Source of the DNA: Rhodococcus sp. PAMC28707
GTDB lineage: Bacteria; Actinomycetota; Actinomycetes; Mycobacteriales; Mycobacteriaceae
Direction: 5' to 3'
NCBI RefSeq assembly: GCF_004795915.1
Contig: NZ_CP039253.1
Span: 3,809,501-3,873,500, forward strand
Length of the DNA stretch: 64,000 bases
Below the pieces are notes generated by a model, which was given only the letters and a program-made list of their open reading frames with translations, did not search any database and had not been told where the DNA came from. This document shows positions 54,533-63,515 of this stretch, one piece after another. The stretch's first letter is position 1, and every line of letters starts with the position of its first letter. The position numbers and the translations under genes were made by a program.

Positions 54533-56041
54533 TCATGCTGCTCGTGCTCCCTTGACGGCTTCGTCGGTGTTGGTCAACGCGATCTCTTCGGGGGAGCGGA
54601 CGTGTTCCATCAAGATCGGGTCGGCGGAGCCGATCTTGACCAGGCATTCGCCCTGGCCGAGGCCCATGATGATGTCCACCGATCCAGGCGGGAGGTGATA
54701 CATCTCCGCGGTCTCGCGGGCGTCGTCGAACCGCTCCTGCGCGAAGAGGAACACGATCCCGGCCTCCTGCATCAGTGCACGGGCGGGGGAGTCCTTGGAC
54801 ATGTCGGAGGGGTGATGGAACGCCGAGACCGTCGACAAGCCAAGCCCGCGTGAGAGTTTCATGTTCGAGCGGAAGACGCCGCCGGTGGAACCTTCCGCGA
54901 CATGCCAGCCTTCCTCGACGATCAGGATGGTCTGTTTGGACACCGAGGAGCGCGCGGCGAGCAGGTTCGCCAGCCAGGTGTTGATGACCGTCATCACCAC
55001 CCGCAGCGCCGGGCCTTCGGTCGGGAGGGCGGAGACATCGAAGTGCGCGAACGGGTGCTCGAGCGCTTTGCGGACCTCCGGTGAGGTTTCGGCGTCGACG
55101 AGTCCTTTGAGATCGCGGTCGACGAGCCGCAGCAGCGCCAACCCAGGCTCGTAGCCCCATTCGAGGGACCGCTCGGCCCAGCGCCCACCGAAATAGTCGC
55201 CGTCCCCGGGATGGGGTTCGATGAGTCTGCGCGCGAGATCCTCGAGGACCGGTGCGCGGGCGGAGAGCGCGGCGTCGTGGTTGACCCGCTCGAGCTGTCG
55301 ACCGACGGCGCTCTTCTCCGAGGTGGTGAGCGGTCGTTCCATCGTGTCGGCGAGAACAGCGAGAACGAGGGCTTCCTGACCTGCGGGGGTGACGCCGTCG
55401 AGACCGCCGGCATGCTCACCGCCGGTGGTGATCGCGGGATCGAGCAGGTTCAGCCGCGCCCCGCCGCCGCCGGTTTTGAACCGCACCGATTCGACGCCGA
55501 GCGCCCGAGCGAAGACTGAGTATTCCCCTTCGGTGCCTTGGCGTTTCTTGTCGATGACCACGACCTGGCGGCCGAAGATCATCTGTCGCCAGCAGAATGC
55601 GGTCTTGATCAGTGAGGACTTGCCTTTGCCGATGTCGCCGACGACGCAGACGTTGATGTTGGAGATGTCGGTGCCGTAGAGCTCGAAGGGGTCGGTGATC
55701 ACCAGATCCTGCGAGATCCGGTTGAGTCCGGTGGCGGGGCCTTGATGGCGGACATTGCGGCGGCTGATCGCCAGATTCAGTGCTTCGCTCTGCCGAGTGG
55801 TGGTCCAGGCGCCTTCGGTGCGCGGCTCGTACCAGCCGTACCGGTCGAGGATCTTGAACCGTTTCGGCGGCGTGCGGCGGGCGACTTTCCTTGGGATCTG
55901 CGCGCCCGCGTCGAGAACCTTTGGTCCGTCTCCGAGTTGCTCGCGGCCGGGACCGCCGAAGAGGCGGCTACCGGCCCGGCGGTTGGATTCTGGTCCGCGT
56001 GGGTGGGCTGCGCCGGGGCGGGTGGTGGTGCGCTGACTCAT
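54533..56041 (-). CDS. VirB4-like conjugation ATPase
   Basis: The 502-residue cytoplasmic ATPase powers assembly of the mating channel. Walker A GDIGKGKS is at 135-142, Walker B ILIVEEGWH about residue 385, and the Arg/Gln motif FLFAQERFDDA follows, as in VirB4/TraC proteins. The N-terminal VirB4 domain is missing; in actinobacteria it is thought to be supplied by the SCO6880-type protein encoded just upstream. ATG 56041 has AGGAG nine bases before it. Confidence 0.9.
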   Translation of the reverse strand: MSQRTTTRPGAAHPRGPESNRRAGSRLFGGPGREQLGDGPKVLDAGAQIPRKVARRTPPKRFKILDRYGWYEPRTEGAWTTTRQSEALNLAISRRNVRHQGPATGLNRISQDLVITDPFELYGTDISNINVCVVGDIGKGKSSLIKTAFCWRQMIFGRQVVVIDKKRQGTEGEYSVFARALGVESVRFKTGGGGARLNLLDPAITTGGEHAGGLDGVTPAGQEALVLAVLADTMERPLTTSEKSAVGRQLERVNHDAALSARAPVLEDLARRLIEPHPGDGDYFGGRWAERSLEWGYEPGLALLRLVDRDLKGLVDAETSPEVRKALEHPFAHFDVSALPTEGPALRVVMTVINTWLANLLAARSSVSKQTILIVEEGWHVAEGSTGGVFRSNMKLSRGLGLSTVSAFHHPSDMSKDSPARALMQEAGIVFLFAQERFDDARETAEMYHLPPGSVDIIMGLGQGECLVKIGSADPILMEHVRSPEEIALTNTDEAVKGARAA

Positions 56042-56057
56042 GTCGGATTCTCCTGGG

Positions 56058-57638
56058 CTACTTGGTGTAGCGGGTGGCCGCGAGACCGCGGGCGAAAGGG
56101 AGGGTGGTGAACAGGGCGACATCGTGATCGTCTTCCTGCCAGGTGATGGTCTTGATGGCCGATTCGTCGCAGGCCTCACCGACCCGCATGCAGGCTCGGT
56201 CCAGGTCGTCTTCGCCGCGGCCGGTGACTGCGATGGCCATCGAATAGATGACGCCGTGATGCCCGGAGCCAGGCATCAGATCGCCCCGGCGGCGCCCCGA
56301 GGCGGTCGCCATCACTTCCGCCGAACCGTCCCCGATTCGGCCTTTGCGTCGCTCGGTTTCCTGCGAGGCCTGATCTTGGGTGAAGTCCTGCTTCGCGGCC
56401 TCACGGGCGACGGTGTCGGGGACGAAATCCATTCGGACGCTGACGGTTCGGATGGTCGGCGAGGGCGGTGTCTCGTCGTCGCCGGGGTCGGGTGCAACTC
56501 CGGTGAGCAGCGGCGCGAGCCACAGCGGTCCCAGTTCGACAGGTTCGATGCTCGCCGGCGGCATCATCCCGACACGGGTATGCCAGTGCCCGGAGACGAC
56601 GGCGGCGTCGCGGCCCCCGATGTAGGAGGGCCAGCAGTTCGCCCAGCGGGCGCCCTGGTGTCGATCGAGCTTGAAAGTGGGATCGATGAATGCCCGGATG
56701 ACCGCGCAGGTGCGCTGCTCACCGAAGACCTCGACCCGGCCCAGGCCCGAGGAGATGAGTTTGCTGACTGCGCGCATCGTCTCATCGCGCACTACCTGCG
56801 CGATGCCGCCTTCGAAGCGGGCATCCTTGCCCCCTGCCGCGCGGGCGGCGGCGGCTTCGAACTGCTCGCTCTGCGGGAACTTGAGCACCACGTACGCGCG
56901 GTGTTCTTCGGTGTGCGGGCGGATGGTGTCGAGCAGGTTGCCGTAGGAGGCGACCGGTGCTGCCAGGCGCATGTCGCCGAGAGCTTCCACCTGGTGTCCA
57001 ACCCAGTCCTCATGTTTGGTCAGGTCGGCGGGGATGGAGCGGTGCAGGAACTGGACACCGCGGATCAGTGAGGACTTACGGGCCACAGACGCACCGAACA
57101 TTCCGAACTTTTCCGAGGTGCTCGCCCACGCTGCGTCGGTGCGCAGACCGCCGGCGAGACCTTGCACCGCGAGAACCACTGTGTAGTAGGCCCGCTCGCC
57201 GGGGTTGGCGGTGCGGATGATGAACATGTCATCGAGGCCGGTACCAGCGACGTCGAGGGGAGCGGTCCGCCCCAACGGCACCGGGTATTCCCAACCTGGA
57301 TCGAGACCGTCCACCCCGTACGCCGGATCGGCGGTATTGCGGTAAATATGCTCACCGCGGCGGGTGCGTGACCACGTGCGCAGCCAGTGCAGCTTCTGCG
57401 CTGCGTAGGAGCGGTCCCCGAACTCCAACGTGGCGGCCAACATGCCGCCATAGAGCAAGGCCACGAACACGATTGCGAGAGTGCCGCCGACGACGAAGTA
57501 GATCAGCACCCCCACCCCAAGGGTGATCGACCAGGTCATCAGAACGGGTGCCGATAACCCTGTCATTCCGCGGCGGGCGATCTCGCCGCCGAGGATCGAG
57601 GTGCGCTGTACGTTTTCGTGCGCGGTATCGGTGGACAT
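56058..57638 (-). CDS. SCO6880-family type IV secretion protein
   Basis: The 526-residue protein belongs to the SCO6880 family found in actinobacterial conjugation systems. Two N-terminal transmembrane helices (~30-70) resemble VirB3, and the remainder resembles the N-terminal part of VirB4 without a nucleotide site. With the VirB4-like gene directly after it, the pair looks like a split VirB3-VirB4. ATG 57638 lies three bases after the previous gene's stop, so the two are coupled. Confidence 0.9.
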   Translation of the reverse strand: MSTDTAHENVQRTSILGGEIARRGMTGLSAPVLMTWSITLGVGVLIYFVVGGTLAIVFVALLYGGMLAATLEFGDRSYAAQKLHWLRTWSRTRRGEHIYRNTADPAYGVDGLDPGWEYPVPLGRTAPLDVAGTGLDDMFIIRTANPGERAYYTVVLAVQGLAGGLRTDAAWASTSEKFGMFGASVARKSSLIRGVQFLHRSIPADLTKHEDWVGHQVEALGDMRLAAPVASYGNLLDTIRPHTEEHRAYVVLKFPQSEQFEAAAARAAGGKDARFEGGIAQVVRDETMRAVSKLISSGLGRVEVFGEQRTCAVIRAFIDPTFKLDRHQGARWANCWPSYIGGRDAAVVSGHWHTRVGMMPPASIEPVELGPLWLAPLLTGVAPDPGDDETPPSPTIRTVSVRMDFVPDTVAREAAKQDFTQDQASQETERRKGRIGDGSAEVMATASGRRRGDLMPGSGHHGVIYSMAIAVTGRGEDDLDRACMRVGEACDESAIKTITWQEDDHDVALFTTLPFARGLAATRYTK

Positions 57639-57641
57639 CGC

Positions 57642-59828
57642 TTACCTGCCTTCGGATTCGGATGCGGCCGATTCGGCACTGGATTTGGCTTTGTTCATTG
57701 CCGCCGATGCGGCCTGCGCTGCGATCGGTATCGCGGCCGCCCCTGATGTGGCTGCGATCGAGGCCGAACCTTTCGCGAGTTTGCCCCCGAGACGGGTCGC
57801 CATTCCCAGCTTGGATCCAGCGCCGCCGCCGGAGGCTTTCGCTGCGCCGCCGCCGTGTCCACCGGATCCGGAGTGCGTGGCCGAGGAGGCAGGGGTGGAT
57901 CCGGTGTTCGCATGGGGCGCTCGTCCGGCGGCCGAGATACCGCTACCCGACGGTGTCGAACGTGGTGTCGCGTTCGAGCCGCCGACCCCACGCTTGCCGC
58001 CTCCGCCGCTGCGGCCGCGGAAGATCGCGGAGCTTCCGGCACCGCCGATCACTCCGCCCGCGACCGAACCACCGCCGCTACCGAATCCTTCGGAATCGGC
58101 CTTGGTGGGCAGAAGTGGTGCCCACTTGAGCAACCCCCACGGCGCCAATCCGACGACGACCATCGACGCTCCGACCAGTGCGAGGGCGCCGAGCGAGGTG
58201 AGGTCGCCGGATCCGCCGCCGCCGGAGAGCAGCGCATTGTTCGCACCGGCCAGCACCACCGAAATCAGCAGGAACAGCAGCGGTTTGCTGAGCACGATGC
58301 CGGCGAAGGTCATCACCGGTCGCAGGGCCTTGACCCGCCAGGTCGGGTGTACCCACATGCCGTAGCCGATTCCGGCGATGCACGCTGCGAGCGGAAGTCC
58401 GATCTGGTGCATCAGCAGACCGAGGTAGACCGACATCGCGCCGAGGAGCAGGAGGCCGAAGAAGATCAGTCCGACGACATTGCCGCCGACGAGGGTTTCG
58501 GAGTTGATCTCCCCCACCGTGTTGTAGATGTTGTCGACCATCTCGGTGACCGTGGACCCACTGGCCGCGGTGATGCCATCGGTGAGCGCTTTGGCAAGCT
58601 CGAGCAACAACTGGGCTCCGGTGGTGGAGAAGAGCATCATGACGATCCCGGCGGGCAGATAGCCGAACACGTTGCTGACCAGTTCGGAGGGGGAGCCTTT
58701 GTGCCGAGAGCGTGCGATTGCGAGCAGGACCGCGAACGACATCACCAGGATCCCCAAGCCGGTCGAGAGTGCGTACCAGGTGAGAAACCACGATGCGGTC
58801 GGGTCGAAGTCCCCGGTGCTGTTCAACCCGCGTAGGACTGCGTCGGTGGTCGAGAGCGCACTGGACTTGGTGGCGTTGACCCAGTCGTCGATCACGGTGG
58901 AGGGGTCGGAGACGAAGTCGACGACATCACCGGCCTTATCGCCGGCCCAGGACCACGCCTGTATGTAGGCCTTGCCGAGCTGATACTGCGGGGTGGACTC
59001 AATGACTTTGCCGAGGGTGTCTTTCGCTCGGTCGATGACACCGGTGTTCTGGTCGATCCAGTTGGCAGTTCCGGCGAACATCCGTCCGATCGAGAGGTTC
59101 CAGTCCTGGCATTGGCGTACGTCGCGTTCGGCGTTGGCTTTGGCGCAGTCGACGAAAAAGGCGTGCATGCAGTACTGGTCGCCCGAGCCTGCCGAGCAGG
59201 GATCGGACCACGCGGCGCCGGGTACGGCGTCGGTGCCGGGCAGCTCTTTGATTGCGGTCAACGAGTCTGCGTCCGGTGCCTGCGCCCACGCGAATCCCCA
59301 GGTGCTCCACTCTTTGATGCCCCAGCGAGTCAGATCGCCGGCGCAGGTTCCGGTCGGTGGGTGAAAGCTGGTGTCTCCGGCCGGGAACACAGTCGGTAGT
59401 GCGCCCTCCGGCGGCTCGGTGCCATCGGCGACGGTTTTCTTGGCTGTATCGACGGTGCCGAGCGCGGCGCTTTCGCTGCCGGCTTTCATGGTGGCCCCGC
59501 CGACCATGTCGACCTTGTCCTCATCGGATGCGGTCCAGTACATCAGACGGTTTTCGTTGGAGAGTGCTTGGGAGATATACAGTCCCAGGTCGCCGCCTTG
59601 TTCTCGGCAGTTCCCGGTGAACCACGGGCCGTTCTTGAATTCTTCGGTGCCGCCGATGAATTTCTTGAGATCGTCCGGGAAGTGGGCGGGCAGTTTCGTC
59701 GCGGCCTGCTGGCCGGTGACAGCTCCTGGCTCAGGGGCGGGCACCGGGGCAGCGACTGCCAGCGCGGTGGGTCCGAACAATGCGGCCAACGCGGCGACGA
59801 CGAAAACGAGAACGAGACGTCGGATCAT
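57642..59828 (-). CDS. VirB6/TrbL-like polytopic membrane protein
   Basis: The 728-residue protein has a signal peptide (~1-27), a long exported region with cysteines (NCREQG, GTCAGD, DPCSAG, QYCMH, VDCAK, RQCQD), about six to seven transmembrane helices between ~350 and 580, and a Gly/Ser-rich cytoplasmic tail. This layout matches actinobacterial TrbL/VirB6 channel proteins. ATG 59828 lies eight bases after the upstream gene's stop. Confidence 0.85.
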   Translation of the reverse strand: MIRRLVLVFVVAALAALFGPTALAVAAPVPAPEPGAVTGQQAATKLPAHFPDDLKKFIGGTEEFKNGPWFTGNCREQGGDLGLYISQALSNENRLMYWTASDEDKVDMVGGATMKAGSESAALGTVDTAKKTVADGTEPPEGALPTVFPAGDTSFHPPTGTCAGDLTRWGIKEWSTWGFAWAQAPDADSLTAIKELPGTDAVPGAAWSDPCSAGSGDQYCMHAFFVDCAKANAERDVRQCQDWNLSIGRMFAGTANWIDQNTGVIDRAKDTLGKVIESTPQYQLGKAYIQAWSWAGDKAGDVVDFVSDPSTVIDDWVNATKSSALSTTDAVLRGLNSTGDFDPTASWFLTWYALSTGLGILVMSFAVLLAIARSRHKGSPSELVSNVFGYLPAGIVMMLFSTTGAQLLLELAKALTDGITAASGSTVTEMVDNIYNTVGEINSETLVGGNVVGLIFFGLLLLGAMSVYLGLLMHQIGLPLAACIAGIGYGMWVHPTWRVKALRPVMTFAGIVLSKPLLFLLISVVLAGANNALLSGGGGSGDLTSLGALALVGASMVVVGLAPWGLLKWAPLLPTKADSEGFGSGGGSVAGGVIGGAGSSAIFRGRSGGGGKRGVGGSNATPRSTPSGSGISAAGRAPHANTGSTPASSATHSGSGGHGGGAAKASGGGAGSKLGMATRLGGKLAKGSASIAATSGAAAIPIAAQAASAAMNKAKSSAESAASESEGR

Positions 59829-59836
59829 GTTCGCTC

Positions 59837-60583
59837 CTAGTCGATGTAGAAGGTGTAGTACCCGGTGGTCAATTGACCGCCGAGAGCGGAATCAGCTGCC
59901 GGATAGGAGGCATCCTCCGGGCGCGGGCCTTGACGGAACGACCAGTCGCGGGCCTTCCAATCCCCGTCCTGCCAGACCAGAGAGAGAGCCGTCGTCGAGT
60001 AGGTCGTCGAGACAGATACTTTTCCGGTGTCGTTGATCTCGGACTGACCGACTCCGATCGTCCAGATCGTCACCTCGGCCGCGTCCTGGGTGAACGAGGT
60101 GACCGTGACCGCGCCGGGGAGCAGGGAGAGAACGTCGTCGTCCTCGTCGCGATTGCTTTCGCTGTCGAGTGCTGCGCCGAGCGTCTGACCGGGGTCGGCG
60201 ACGATCATCGACTCACGCACGGCCGCCATGTCGATGCGGCCCTGACCTGCCTGCGCGATCGCCTGGATGGTGTTGACCGCGGCCGTCGAGGCGCCTTGTT
60301 CGTCGCGGGTGTAGCCGCTGGGAACACCGTTGTTGACTGTTGTCGGCCCGTGCACGGCTCGGATGGCGTCGGCGCTGTTGCGGCCGCCTTCGCCGGATCT
60401 GTTGGTGAGCACAACGACAAGGACCAGAGCGATGGCCACCACGATGAGGGCCGCGACGCCGGCAAAGAGGACGTTGCGCCTCGGTCCTCGGCGACTATCG
60501 GCAGCGGCGGGGGCTGTGAGCGTGCCGCCGGATGGTTCAGGTCCTGAATGGTGTGCGCTGACGTTGCGGTAGTCGGTTCCCAT
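59837..60583 (-). CDS. VirB8-like (NTF2-fold) conjugal transfer protein
   Basis: The 248-residue bitopic protein has a cytoplasmic N-terminus (~1-35), one transmembrane helix (NVLFAGVAALIVVAIALVLV) and an extracytoplasmic domain with a VirB8/TcpC-like pattern (VTSFTQDAAEVTIWTIGV, then SLVWQDGDWKARDW). It scaffolds the mating channel in related systems. ATG 60583 with AAAAGAGAT upstream is preferred to the longer frame. Confidence 0.8.
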   Translation of the reverse strand: MGTDYRNVSAHHSGPEPSGGTLTAPAAADSRRGPRRNVLFAGVAALIVVAIALVLVVVLTNRSGEGGRNSADAIRAVHGPTTVNNGVPSGYTRDEQGASTAAVNTIQAIAQAGQGRIDMAAVRESMIVADPGQTLGAALDSESNRDEDDDVLSLLPGAVTVTSFTQDAAEVTIWTIGVGQSEINDTGKVSVSTTYSTTALSLVWQDGDWKARDWSFRQGPRPEDASYPAADSALGGQLTTGYYTFYID

Positions 60584-60659
60584 GAGCGTGATCTCTTTTC
60601 CGCGGCGGTGCCGCATCGGGTGGGGTTGTTCGACATAGGCCGAAGGAGGTGGCGTGGGG

Positions 60660-61055
60660 TCAGCCCTGGACGAGGAACAAGATTGCGCCGACGATGACCC
60701 CCGCAGCGGCGGTTCCGGCGAGCCCTGCTCCGGCAAGTTTCAGGTCGGCGCTCGCGTCGCTCAAATCGCCTGGCATGCCGCGTGACTTGGCTTTCTTGAA
60801 GCTCAGGAACGAGGTCATGACGTTGAATCCGGTGACCGCAAGGGCGACGCCCCAGGCTGCGGCGAGCAGCCGTTTCCAGGTGGAGTTCAAGGCAGGGCCG
60901 AGCAGTCCGATGTCGGGGTTGACACCGTCGAATGGATTGGCCGCTTGTGCGGCCGCTACGCCGCCCGCCGCGATCGTGAACAAGACAGTGAGGGCGATGA
61001 TGCCGATCACGCGTCGTGTCCGGTGAGCAGTGGTGGATGAGGGTTTTGTTTCCAT
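60660..61055 (-). CDS. Small two-helix membrane protein, possible VirB2/pilin-like
   Basis: The 131-residue protein has a signal-like first helix (~17-38) and two further hydrophobic helices (~62-82 and ~107-129). Size and layout resemble VirB2-type pilin or PrgI-like proteins, but no specific motif was recognised. AGGCAAAC precedes ATG 61055. It lies between the lipoprotein and VirB8-like genes. Confidence 0.7.
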   Translation of the reverse strand: METKPSSTTAHRTRRVIGIIALTVLFTIAAGGVAAAQAANPFDGVNPDIGLLGPALNSTWKRLLAAAWGVALAVTGFNVMTSFLSFKKAKSRGMPGDLSDASADLKLAGAGLAGTAAAGVIVGAILFLVQG

Positions 61056-61099
61056 CGGGTTTGCCTTTCCAGTAAGAAGAGTGCGGGGTCGGGGCTGAC

Positions 61100-61696
61100 C
61101 TATTTGTCTTGAATGCGGCTCACCTCCCAGCCGCTGGTACCGGGGCGCAGGATGACGGCGACGATCGACTCCTCGACCGGGGAGCCGTCGAGCAGATGAG
61201 CGACGCGGTAGGAGCGGTAGGCGACCGAATCGGTCTGTGCGGGAACGGGTTCGTCGTCGCTAGTGATCTCTGGAATGAGAACCGCGCCGGCCGCTGCCCA
61301 GGCTTGCCACTGTGCGCCGGGGCTGGCCTGGGCGGTGGTGGAGGTGATCTCGCGGGCGTAGTCGGCGGTGAGCAGCGGTGCGGTGCGGGCTGCGGCGTCG
61401 TTGGGGCCGGTGTCGACGGCGGTGTCCCAGGTGAACCAAATCGTCAATGCTGCGGTGGCGACGGCGCCGGGATCGCCGCGGTCCACCGCTGCTGCAGAAT
61501 TGGGGAGTGCGCTCGCAGCGCGCGGCGGTGTCCGGGTGGGGTCACCGGCGTCGGGGTCGGTAGCGCCGGGTGTCCACTGTTGCGCGGGCATTGCCGGGCC
61601 GTTGTTCGTGGCCGGCGGACTGTCGGTGCTCGCGCAGCCGGTCAGTACAGCGGCGCTCAGCGTCAGTGCTGTCAGTGCGGTGCGTGTGGTGTTCAT
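61100..61696 (-). CDS. Lipoprotein of the conjugation operon
   Basis: The 198-residue protein begins with a signal peptide and lipobox LTGC (Cys21). Its exported domain (about residues 70-198, with AALTIWFTWDT and YRSYRVAHLLDG) resembles small accessory lipoproteins of actinobacterial type IV systems. GGAG lies upstream of ATG 61696, and the start overlaps the hydrolase stop by four bases. Confidence 0.8.
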   Translation of the reverse strand: MNTTRTALTALTLSAAVLTGCASTDSPPATNNGPAMPAQQWTPGATDPDAGDPTRTPPRAASALPNSAAAVDRGDPGAVATAALTIWFTWDTAVDTGPNDAAARTAPLLTADYAREITSTTAQASPGAQWQAWAAAGAVLIPEITSDDEPVPAQTDSVAYRSYRVAHLLDGSPVEESIVAVILRPGTSGWEVSRIQDK

Positions 61697-63372
61697 CCGA
61701 ATCTCCGTGCGCTCAGGCCGCTGGTGGGCGGGGTCCAGTTCGATACTTTGACCACGTCGCCGGACTGCGGGGCCTCGACGACGGTGTTGTTTCCGAGCCA
61801 GATGAAGATGTGGCCGGAGTGGGGTTGGATGATGTCGCCGGGTGCCAGCTCGGCGGGAGTGGCGACGATGCGGCCGCGGTTATCGGCGATCTGCGCCGAG
61901 TCCTGATGGGGGAGAACGATCGAGCCGCCGGAGGCCTGCGCGACCGCGTAGAGAACGAGCCCGGAGCAGTCGAAGCCGATCTTGTTGAAGTCGCCGATCA
62001 TGTCCGCCGTGCCGCTGCCGTCACTGACTCCTTTGGTGGGTCCGCCCGCGTCTCCGCCGCCCCAGGCGTAGGTGGTGCCGAGCCATGCTGTCGCGGCGGC
62101 GACGACGTTCTGCCCGAACGGGCCACCGGGGACCAGTCCCGGACCGCTGTCGGCGATGGCTACGGAGAATTCTTCGGCGGCGCTGCGCGGGATCTTCGCG
62201 ACGTAGTCGAGGGTTTCGGTGTTCTGGCAGACCTGGCCGCCGGCGAGGGTGTCGCCGGGCCCGCAGTTGTACATCGAGAGATACAGCTCGGTCAGATCAC
62301 CGCGCAGTGTCCCGGCGGCGAGGCCGTCTTTAGCGATGCCGGCGAGTTCGCAGTCGTAGGCGGCCTGGCTCATCACCGCGTCGGCGATGCTGCGGGTGTC
62401 TTTGCGGCCGTCACCGTCTCCGTCGACGGCCTTCGTTGCCCAAGTGGCGGGCATGAACTGCGCGGGCCCGTCCGCGCCGGATTGTGCATTGTGGGCGCCG
62501 GTGTTGAAGTTTCCTTCTTGTTTGAGCTGCGCGGCCACGAGGGGGGCGGTGACTTCGGCGCACACGGTGCCGGCTTTGACCACCCACGGTTCGAACTCGG
62601 CCGGTACCGATCCGGGGCGTAGTCCGGTGGTGCCGACGGGTTGTCCGCAGCCGGGCTTGACCGAGGCGGCGAGTTTCACGTCCCGGCTCGACACCGATGA
62701 TTTCGGTGTCGTGGACGGGCTGGCGGCAGGGGCGGCGAGTACGTCGGTGCCGGCGTCCGGCGGCGACTGCGCGGTGGATCCGGCGAGCCATCCGACGGGG
62801 TCGACCGGGCTCGAACCCGGCGCGAGGCGGGTTCCGGGCCAGACCTCGAAGTGCAGATGTGGGCCGGTGGATTGTCCTGCGTTGCCGACCTTGCCGATCG
62901 GGTCACCGGCGGCAACGATCTGGCCCTGAGCGACGCCGACGCCGTCATCGTTCATGTGGCCGTAAACAGTGGAGAGTGATTGTCCGTTGACGACGGTGTC
63001 GATGATGATCCAGTTGCCGAAGCCGGTGGCGTGGCCGGCTTCGGCGACGGTGCCGTCGGTGGCGGCGTGGATCGGGGTGCCGATGGGTGCGGAGTAGTCC
63101 TGGCCTTGGTGGCCTTCCTGTGCGCCGGTGACCGGGTTGGTTCGCGGCCCGAACCCGCTGGTGGCTTGATAGGTGCCCTCGCGCAGGGGCATGAGGACCG
63201 TCCCCGAATGCGCCGCGGTGTTACTGCCGGCCGGTAGGCAGGTGCCTTCGTCTGCTGGCGGTGTGCGATCTCCGGAGAGGGCAGCGAACAGGGCGGTCGC
63301 GACGAGGACGGCGACCAGTACGGCGCCGAGCGTGCCGATGCCTTTCCCGCTGCCGTGCTGCGATGCTGCCAT
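61693..63372 (-). CDS. Three-domain peptidoglycan hydrolase (M23 + lytic transglycosylase + NlpC/P60)
   Basis: The 559-residue protein has one N-terminal transmembrane helix (~13-33). An M23 endopeptidase domain (~58-190; metal ligands His88, Asp92, His172, His174) is followed by a soluble lytic transglycosylase domain (~275-375; Glu286 in QEGNFN) and an NlpC/P60 domain (~415-555; Cys469 in FDCSG, His521 in GHIFIW). Such enzymes open the wall for the channel. ATG 63372 is preferred to GTG 63387. Confidence 0.92.
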   Translation of the reverse strand: MAASQHGSGKGIGTLGAVLVAVLVATALFAALSGDRTPPADEGTCLPAGSNTAAHSGTVLMPLREGTYQATSGFGPRTNPVTGAQEGHQGQDYSAPIGTPIHAATDGTVAEAGHATGFGNWIIIDTVVNGQSLSTVYGHMNDDGVGVAQGQIVAAGDPIGKVGNAGQSTGPHLHFEVWPGTRLAPGSSPVDPVGWLAGSTAQSPPDAGTDVLAAPAASPSTTPKSSVSSRDVKLAASVKPGCGQPVGTTGLRPGSVPAEFEPWVVKAGTVCAEVTAPLVAAQLKQEGNFNTGAHNAQSGADGPAQFMPATWATKAVDGDGDGRKDTRSIADAVMSQAAYDCELAGIAKDGLAAGTLRGDLTELYLSMYNCGPGDTLAGGQVCQNTETLDYVAKIPRSAAEEFSVAIADSGPGLVPGGPFGQNVVAAATAWLGTTYAWGGGDAGGPTKGVSDGSGTADMIGDFNKIGFDCSGLVLYAVAQASGGSIVLPHQDSAQIADNRGRIVATPAELAPGDIIQPHSGHIFIWLGNNTVVEAPQSGDVVKVSNWTPPTSGLSARRFG

Positions 63373-63515
63373 GGTGCATGTCCTCACGATCGAGTGCGAT
63401 CAGTGCCCGCCCGGACACCTTCTTCTGTGCTGCAATGTGTTTCGGTTTCGTGCTGGTTCTCGTCTCGGCTGCCCGCCCGGCCGCCGATATGAGGGTGGTT
63501 GTCGTCGAAGAGTGC

